This document shows, one piece after another, positions 1-5,003 of a stretch of 5,003 nt of DNA (within the stretch, counting starts at the first letter, position 1; every line of letters starts with the position of its first letter). The stretch is from positions 1-5,003 of the forward strand of contig CAYOVG010000440.1 of assembly GCA_964407285.1 (NCBI GenBank), in the 5' to 3' direction. Position numbers and translations under genes: made by a program. A model generated the notes under the pieces. That model was not told the DNA's origin, did not search any database, and worked only from the letters and a program-made list of their open reading frames with translations. The stretch comes from CAYOVG01 sp964407285 (GTDB lineage Bacteria > Desulfobacterota > Syntrophobacteria > Syntrophobacterales > Syntrophobacteraceae).

Positions 1-115
1 AGCCTGAAGGCGATGTTTCTTGCCGACCCCACTCCATGGGGGAAAGCTTTCCGGAAGAGACTGCCTCTTTGGATGAGCTGAAAAAGGGTGTGGGCTATCT
101 GCAAGACAAATCCGT

Positions 116-302
116 ATGGATCAATTCGCGCAGGGGCTGCACGATCACTTCTGGTATCGGCGAACGGTGAGCGAGGGGAGCAAGGGTCCCATCGCCTACT
201 AATCCACCAAAAGACGAGTCACCCTCTGTCGGGATGGGCTGCCCGCACAAGACGGTGTGGATGATCATCCGACGAAACACGGACAAGGAAGGTCGCTTCG
301 AA
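116..302 (+). pseudogene. Degraded IS701/IS4-like DDE transposase fragment
   Basis: Read on the plus strand, frame 2 from 116 gives a peptide with W-Y-R-R, then V-S-E-G-S-K-G-P-I-A-Y, an in-frame TAA at 200-202, and then K-R-R-V-T-L-C-R-D-G-L-P. The family continuation V-W-M-I-I-R-R-N appears in frame 3 from 255, so there is also a single-base frameshift near 245-255. The pattern 'W-R-..-V-x-E-G-S-K-G-P-I-x-Y-E-F-..-R-V-..-D-G-L-P-..-V-W-L-..-R-R' is what I know from the middle of IS701-type transposases, just before the final catalytic Glu region. That C-terminal third is absent: similarity stops within a few bases of the brxL stop codon. Both the reading frame and the length rule out a working enzyme. 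Positions 1-115 may hold more decayed sequence of the same element, but I could not align it convincingly. No terminal inverted repeat or target duplication is visible. The family call rests on remembered motifs. Confidence 0.7.
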
Positions 303-304
303 AC

Positions 305-2353
305 CTACTCATTAATCGATTTGAGCAAAGCGTCCCGGGCGTCGGAGTAAAATTGGATGTCGATCTTGGTTGCCATCTCATCGGAAAGATCGAACAGTTG
401 CTTACGGCATCCAACCGGCATCAGCAAGGCGGAAGCTCCTTTCTCTACTGCAATCTCTGTGATTGAGACGGCATTATGGATCGGCTCTATCGATCCTCCT
501 AGATTGATCTCCCCGACAACTATCAGTCCTCCTCGAACACTTTTCTTCAGGATCGACGTACAGAATGCGATCAAGGATGCAACTCCCAGCTTGGCCCCGG
601 ATTTGGAGGCATCGAACGCTCTGAGTTGAACTGAGAATTCATGTTGCCTGGGATTCTTATCGCCAATCAGTTGCATGGAGCGGGCATACAGATTCTGCTC
701 GGCAACGGCGACGCTTTCTTTGAATGCGGGAGGGACCGGCTTATTGAGGATCTTTACGCCCGAGCCGGGGCCTTCGTTGACTTCGATCCGATAGAGGCCT
801 GAATGATCGTCCGTGCCGCCTGGGCTTATGGTCCAGACCTGACCGGGCTCCAGCGGATCACTTCCAATGCTGTTCTCGCTCTGCAACTCAGGGGTTGAGA
901 CAAACTTCTCGACCCCATCCCTTCCCATAACGTAGCTGAAGTGAGTATTGCGGAATTCAGCCGCACCGATCCGTTTCTGTTGTTCCTTTACGCGCCGCCT
1001 GACTTCAAGGGCAATTCGAACAGCCCACTCGATTTCTTCCTCGGGCACATCCTCGTTGCCGGCAGGATAGAGCAACTTGAGCAACCCGCTTATGGTCTTG
1101 TTGACGGCATTCGTATCACGCCCGCTGAGCGCGCCGCCGTAGTGGACCCTGTTTTGAAGCAATGCTATGCGGCTCTGGTTCCGGAGCTGGCTCCAGCACT
1201 CCGAGAGGAAATCACTGACCAGTCCGAAGTGGCTGGTGAGCAGCTCCTTCTGGATCTTGGGCACATCCCACCCCGGCAGGTAGGCGTGGATACGGTCCAT
1301 GAAAGCGGTGTCATCCCTCATCTCCGGCGGCATCGGGCCGAAGAGATGACCGATCCTTTGCTGGTGCTCCACATCCACTTCGAAGTTTCCAACCAGGACA
1401 ATACTACCGTCTGCCCGGATGCTCTCCTTGCCACGGCTGAATTCCCCGGACTCCATGTAGCCCTTCATGATGTTGACGCCGTCTTTCTGGTCGAAGGAAA
1501 TCCCGGACACCTCGTCGAAGCAGACCACATCGTACTGGCATACCAAGCCACGCCGGCCGTTCGAGTTATTCACGAACATGCGGGCAACGGTCGCCTTGCC
1601 GCCGGATATGAGGTGAGCATACGGGGAAACCTGCTGGAACAGATGGCTCTTGCCGGTGCCCCTTGGGCCGAGTTCGACCAGGTTATAGTTGCGCTCGACG
1701 AAGGGAACCATTCGCAGGAACAGAGCGTTTTTTGATCTATCGCAGAGAGCCCCCGGCTCTATCCCGATACTCCGCAAGAGAAGGCGCTTCCACTCCTCGG
1801 TCGAGAAGTTCCTCCGGGCCTCTCCCAGTTGATCGAGGACATCTCTTTTGGACAGCTGGATCTCCCGCAGCCCTTCCACTCCGAAGGGACGGCCCTTCTT
1901 CTCCTGGGCAATGGCGGCATCGTAGGCCAGCGAGATCTCCGCATAGAATCCACCCGTGAGCATGCGCTCGTGCTGGTTGACCAGTTCCGGGCTGATCCGA
2001 ACATCCTGGAGTCTCAAGCTTGGAAGAGTAGCCAGGTAGGAGTCCGTCCGGGCATCGAGTCTGGCCGTAATGAGATCGATGATTTTGACCTCACCGTTCT
2101 CCCTCGCTCTCGCCTTGAAAAGTTCCTCCTCACCGGCCTTAACCGTCCTGGACTTGAGCTGCCGTTGAACTACGTCCAGCCCCTCCTCGATCTCCTCCGG
2201 ATCGATGCTGGCGCAGTAACGCCCCAGTAGGAACTCAACCACGTAGGTCGGGACCGGAAACTGGCGGCTGAAGGTGCGAACGAGATCCTTGCGGACCAGG
2301 TACCCGTCGAGGTGGGAGGCCGCAAGCCTGTCGATCTGGTCCAATTCGATCAT
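305..2353 (-). CDS. brxL: BREX system AAA+ ATPase with Lon-like domain, BrxL
   Basis: Full-length BrxL (682 residues, the usual size for this family), a core cytoplasmic protein of type 1 and type 4 BREX phage defence. Family members form DNA-binding AAA+ ring assemblies and are needed for phage restriction in several systems. Domains seen: an N-terminal region (about 1-215); an AAA+ core with Walker A GPRGTGKS at 229-236 (Lys235), Walker B V-V-C-F-D-E with Asp280 and Glu281, a sensor-1-like Asn323 in L-V-G-N-F, and the conserved FMDRIHAYLPGW at 351-362 with Arg354 as an arginine-finger candidate; then a linker; and a Lon protease-like fold from about 560 to 665. Where Lon has its D-G-P-S-A-G serine motif this protein has S-G-A-K-L-G at 585-590, and the position expected for the catalytic Lys is Val629, so peptidase activity is doubtful. 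The ATG overlaps the pglZ stop codon (ATGA) and has a strong GGAGG 6 nt upstream, which fixes the start. The stop is TAG. Confidence 0.95.
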   Translation of the reverse strand: MIELDQIDRLAASHLDGYLVRKDLVRTFSRQFPVPTYVVEFLLGRYCASIDPEEIEEGLDVVQRQLKSRTVKAGEEELFKARARENGEVKIIDLITARLDARTDSYLATLPSLRLQDVRISPELVNQHERMLTGGFYAEISLAYDAAIAQEKKGRPFGVEGLREIQLSKRDVLDQLGEARRNFSTEEWKRLLLRSIGIEPGALCDRSKNALFLRMVPFVERNYNLVELGPRGTGKSHLFQQVSPYAHLISGGKATVARMFVNNSNGRRGLVCQYDVVCFDEVSGISFDQKDGVNIMKGYMESGEFSRGKESIRADGSIVLVGNFEVDVEHQQRIGHLFGPMPPEMRDDTAFMDRIHAYLPGWDVPKIQKELLTSHFGLVSDFLSECWSQLRNQSRIALLQNRVHYGGALSGRDTNAVNKTISGLLKLLYPAGNEDVPEEEIEWAVRIALEVRRRVKEQQKRIGAAEFRNTHFSYVMGRDGVEKFVSTPELQSENSIGSDPLEPGQVWTISPGGTDDHSGLYRIEVNEGPGSGVKILNKPVPPAFKESVAVAEQNLYARSMQLIGDKNPRQHEFSVQLRAFDASKSGAKLGVASLIAFCTSILKKSVRGGLIVVGEINLGGSIEPIHNAVSITEIAVEKGASALLMPVGCRKQLFDLSDEMATKIDIQFYSDARDALLKSINE

Positions 2354-4701
2354 TTGCCGCCTCCACCCACAATGGTAGCAGACTGAGCCGCAAGCTCGCC
2401 CTTTTGATCGATCAACACGACAACGACCTCGGAGCCTTCAAGCTCTTCGTTTTCAACGACGACGGAAGCAGTCCCATTCTCTTTGAGCGGTTTGGCGCTT
2501 ACTCCAACGCTGGATGCGGCGTTGCCGGGCTCCGTACGGATGTCCATGATAAGACCTTTGAAATCTCCATCGACAGCCACTGTACAGCGAAGTTGCTTCC
2601 AGACCATGTCCGTAATCTCCACCGTTCGACTTGACTGACCGCCGGTCGCGCGGGTAACCAGCAATTCAAGCGTCAAGCATTCCTGCAGACTTAGACCGCC
2701 ATGGGCGTATTCGAGCCCATTTCGATAGCAGCTCACTCCGTCTGCAAGCGCAAAGCTTTGGGCGGGGTTCCAGTACCACGGATACAACCGCTCTTCAGTG
2801 ACGGCTCCCGCTTTCAGCGCCGCACAGCGTCCCCATTTGTTCTCAATAAGAGAAGCCGATAGATCGACTTTGGGGAGTCCTCCCGGGAGCAGAAGCCAGC
2901 CGTGATCCGTTACGATCCGCACACGCTTCCAACCGGCATCGAGAAGCTGTCCCACTCGTTCCACTATATCCGACAACAGGGGAAGCACCTGTTTTGCCAG
3001 CTTCCAGCCGTGATCATGGCCCTCGTTGTCGATATCCCCGAACTCGCACCACCCTCTGCCTTTGCCGTCCCCTGTTTCATGCTTTTCAATGTAGGTGAAT
3101 CCGGCATCGCTCAGTAGCTTTCGAAGATGGTGCCCGCCCTTTAATGATTGCCCTGTCTCCTTGACGCAAGGCTCGAAATCGGAGCTTGCCTCCTGTCCGC
3201 CGATGAGATGCCGAACCGGCGTCACGGCGGGTTTCCCGGTGGCGGTAACGCTTGGTAGTGCTGTCCATACCGCCTTTTCGCAGACATTCAGTCCCTTACC
3301 GGACAGAAGATCGGCCAGCCGTTTGGCAACATCGAAACGAAGGCCGTCCACGAAAACCAGGCACTCCCCGGCATTATCACCGGAAGGCTTAAGCTTGGCC
3401 GCGGGTTCTCCCGCATATCCCGACTGATCCGCCAGTTTCTGCAGATGCCGTGCAGCCTCTTCCATCCAGGGCAGATATATGGTTCGGATGACTCCACGAA
3501 TCGCTTCGAGGTCTTCATCCTTGCTCACACATCCCAGTGCTCTTAAGACTGCATCGTCGGCCCGCCAGCCGGATGTCCGGTATATGGCCACAGAGTCGTT
3601 GATGTCTCCCACGGCAAGGGAGTTGGAGGTTATCTCGGCCAAACAGGTCAAATGCTCCAGAGCCAAAGCAAGCGGGGATTCTCCCAGTTCCGCCCACACG
3701 AGGTGGCGGAGGTCCTTGTACATTTTGTCGATCTTTGGAAGTTTCTCCCGAGCCTCGTGCGGAGGGTGCTTCTGAAGGTTGAGTAATTGCTGCCTGAGTC
3801 CCTTTTGCTGCGCCTCATTCCACTGCGGCCATCCCCCATGGGAAGAGGCGTTAGAGTACAGAGTAAGCTCAGGCATTTTGCACTTGCGGATCTGGTTGGG
3901 AATATTGGGGTAACGTTTGGGAGCCTCACAATAGCGATCCCAGACCGGTTGCCAGGGACCGGCGTGATTTGCCAGCTTCGTTGCTCCGACCAGGGCGCCA
4001 TCCTTTTCGGGGCTGAAAGCGAACCGGGATTTACAGATTTCTACAAACCCGGCCCATTCGTTTTCTCCACGTCCAGCTTTGAAAGCATCCCCTTGATCGA
4101 GCCACATCAACAGATCTCTTACCGGATCACCGCCGGTCAGCAGTGTATTGAAATAATCCTTATCCAGGTGCTTGCCCTTGAGGAGTTCCACGTCTTCATC
4201 GAGCAACCTGTAGAGGGCCGGCAGCATGGCCCTCTTCGTGTCGTTGTCCTGAGCAACGTCCAACCCCAAGCCTCCCTGATCGGATTTCAGAAAAGCAAGG
4301 ATCGTCCAGTCCTTGGCGTTTACCTGCGACCAGATCACACCGCGATACTGCAACTCGGCAATCGGCTTCAGATGGTCCGGGCAATTCTCCACCGCTCGCA
4401 GATCCTGGCGGCTGACATCCGGCAGATACAAGATGGGTGTGGAACCCTCGGGCAAAACAATATCTTCGTCCTTCCCGGCGATGACACATCGCAACCAGAT
4501 GGCCGGGCCGCTTCGCCTCTCCGGATCGTAATCACCCAAAATAAGCAATTCGGGCAACTCGCCTAGCAGACGAGGTACTATTGTCTCCCATTGCCGATCA
4601 TGGTCAGGCCATAGAACGCATGAGGGGGCCGCCTGAACCTCTGGATTGAACACAGCTGAGGAACGAACCGAGAGGATAAGACGATTAGCGATATTATCCA
4701 T
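2350..4701 (-). CDS. pglZ: BREX system phosphatase-superfamily protein PglZ
   Basis: PglZ is the signature protein of all BREX systems: a cytoplasmic member of the alkaline phosphatase superfamily (PglZ domain) whose exact substrate is not settled. It is 783 residues long. Residues 1 to about 440 form an N-terminal region with no motif I recognise. The PglZ core spans about 445-685: F-V-D-G-L-R-F-D at 450-457 (Asp452 a metal ligand), S-V-T-A-T-G-K-P-A-V-T-P at 484-495 in the nucleophile region (Thr486/Thr488 candidates), I-D-N-E-G-H-D-H-G-W at 557-566, the metal-binding T-D-H-G-W-L at 598-603 (Asp599, His600), and a conserved E-Y-A-H-G-G-L-S with His667. Residues about 690-783 look like a beta-rich C-terminal domain. 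The sequence resembles what databases call PglZ 'type B' in BREX-1 rather than the E. coli form; that subtype call is from memory. The ATG lies inside the end of the upstream gene (8 bp overlap), with only a weak purine-rich ribosome site, which suggests coupling. The end overlaps brxL by 4 bp. Confidence 0.93.
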   Translation of the reverse strand: MDNIANRLILSVRSSAVFNPEVQAAPSCVLWPDHDRQWETIVPRLLGELPELLILGDYDPERRSGPAIWLRCVIAGKDEDIVLPEGSTPILYLPDVSRQDLRAVENCPDHLKPIAELQYRGVIWSQVNAKDWTILAFLKSDQGGLGLDVAQDNDTKRAMLPALYRLLDEDVELLKGKHLDKDYFNTLLTGGDPVRDLLMWLDQGDAFKAGRGENEWAGFVEICKSRFAFSPEKDGALVGATKLANHAGPWQPVWDRYCEAPKRYPNIPNQIRKCKMPELTLYSNASSHGGWPQWNEAQQKGLRQQLLNLQKHPPHEAREKLPKIDKMYKDLRHLVWAELGESPLALALEHLTCLAEITSNSLAVGDINDSVAIYRTSGWRADDAVLRALGCVSKDEDLEAIRGVIRTIYLPWMEEAARHLQKLADQSGYAGEPAAKLKPSGDNAGECLVFVDGLRFDVAKRLADLLSGKGLNVCEKAVWTALPSVTATGKPAVTPVRHLIGGQEASSDFEPCVKETGQSLKGGHHLRKLLSDAGFTYIEKHETGDGKGRGWCEFGDIDNEGHDHGWKLAKQVLPLLSDIVERVGQLLDAGWKRVRIVTDHGWLLLPGGLPKVDLSASLIENKWGRCAALKAGAVTEERLYPWYWNPAQSFALADGVSCYRNGLEYAHGGLSLQECLTLELLVTRATGGQSSRTVEITDMVWKQLRCTVAVDGDFKGLIMDIRTEPGNAASSVGVSAKPLKENGTASVVVENEELEGSEVVVVLIDQKGELAAQSATIVGGGGK
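2360..2364 (-). promoter_or_regulatory. Strong ribosome binding site of brxL within the end of pglZ
   Basis: The minus strand reads GGTGGAGGCGGCAAATGA: a GGAGG Shine-Dalgarno core 6 nt before the brxL ATG, located in the glycine-rich last codons of pglZ (V-G-G-G-G-K). Together with the ATGA stop/start overlap it supports the 2353 start and translational coupling of brxL to pglZ. Part of the pglZ C-terminal glycine run may exist because this site must be kept. Confidence 0.8.
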
Positions 4702-5003
4702 TTACAAGATCCGCTTTCAGTAACTCGATAAGATCACCACGGCGAAATGTTGCCGCCAGACGTTGCAAAGAAATCACCTGCTCACAATAGAGGCGTTTCA
4801 AGGCTGCATCCACTGCAGCTACGGCACGCGCGTGATAGGCATCTTCGTTTCTTTCCAGGGTTGTCATCGCATCTCTGAATTTTGTGTGATCAAGTTGGCG
4901 CAACGTGATGCCGAGATCGGCAAGCAGATAGCGCCCCATCAACATGGCCAGGAATGACGAGCGATCTTTTTTCGCGCCGAGAAATGGGGTATAATCAGGG
5001 GAA
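4694..5003 (-). CDS. C-terminal end of an unidentified BREX-operon gene (partial)
   Basis: The reading frame is open from the right edge to a TAA at 4694-4696, giving the last 102 residues of a larger protein; its start lies outside the window. I do not recognise the fragment. It is probably largely helical, with many charged residues, an A-K-K-D-R-S-S-F motif near its start, a hydrophobic stretch F-L-A-M-L-M-G-R-Y-L-L-A-D-L-G, and an alternating charged/leucine tail ending D-L-I-E-L-L-K-A-D-L-V-N-G. An internal ATG at 4945 could mimic a short 83-codon gene, but the frame stays open upstream of it with similar composition and no clear ribosome site, so a longer gene is more likely. Its stop overlaps the pglZ start by 8 bp on the same strand, which places it in the same operon. 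By position it could be the end of pglX (type 1 order), brxC (type 4 order), or an accessory component. Nothing visible here decides between these. Confidence 0.8.
   Translation of the reverse strand, partial: SPDYTPFLGAKKDRSSFLAMLMGRYLLADLGITLRQLDHTKFRDAMTTLERNEDAYHARAVAAVDAALKRLYCEQVISLQRLAATFRRGDLIELLKADLVNG

Noticed and set aside
259..270. Perfect palindrome GGATGATCATCC as a possible terminator of the BREX operon
   Set aside because: It has no loop and no following U-run on the minus strand, and it coincides with the transposase V-W-M-I-I-R codons; probably chance. I see no convincing terminator after brxL in the window.
95..286. Minus-strand open frame of 63 codons downstream of brxL
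   Set aside because: The plus strand here reads as a decayed transposase with family-typical residues, so the minus-strand frame is its antisense shadow.
941..1735. Long plus-strand open frame of 264 codons
   Set aside because: It lies entirely antisense to the conserved AAA+ core of brxL (Walker A and B region), has no recognisable protein motif, and is explained by codon bias of the true gene.
3787..4566. Long plus-strand open frame of 259 codons
   Set aside because: Antisense to the N-terminal half of pglZ, no domain recognised, no ribosome site seen; a shadow of the real gene.
4967..4995. Plus-strand TATAAT at 4990-4995 with a T-run about 17 bp upstream, resembling a sigma-70 promoter
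   Set aside because: It lies inside the coding sequence of the partial gene on the opposite strand, the -35 is only a T-run, and no gene starts on the plus strand to its right within the window.
1..5003. CRISPR array, tRNA or rRNA genes
   Set aside because: No regularly spaced direct repeats and no tRNA-like cloverleaf or rRNA sequence noticed; nearly all of the window is coding.

Overview
The window holds the distal end of a BREX-type anti-phage defence operon, transcribed right to left on the minus strand. In order of transcription it contains the last 102 codons of an unidentified gene that runs off the right edge, a full-length pglZ (783 codons, alkaline-phosphatase-superfamily protein), and a full-length brxL (682 codons, AAA+ ATPase with a Lon-like C-terminal domain). 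The three genes are packed with stop/start overlaps of 8 bp and 4 bp, so they look like one polycistronic and probably translationally coupled unit.

Left of brxL, positions 1 to about 302 carry no intact gene. On the plus strand, facing the operon, is a decayed piece of a DDE transposase of the IS701/IS4-like type. It is recognisable by a run of family-typical residues (EGSKGPI, then RRVTL, then VWMIIRR) broken by an in-frame TAA and a frameshift. Its recognisable part ends just before the brxL stop codon, so an old insertion and deletion event set the left border of the defence locus.

BrxL and PglZ are core BREX proteins. The system blocks phage DNA replication and normally marks host DNA with a PglX adenine methyltransferase. 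The window alone does not show PglX, BrxC, BrxA or BrxB, which should lie beyond the right edge if this is a type 1 system. A pglZ-brxL ending is shared by type 1 and type 4 BREX, so the subtype cannot be fixed here. The organism is a bacterium with medium to moderately high GC. Proteobacteria-like protein sequences and an IS701-type remnant are compatible with many soil, sediment or aquatic proteobacteria, and I cannot name a genus.

The points most worth a second look are the apparent loss of the canonical Lon Ser-Lys dyad in BrxL, the unrecognised C-terminus upstream of pglZ, and the dead transposase at the operon border.
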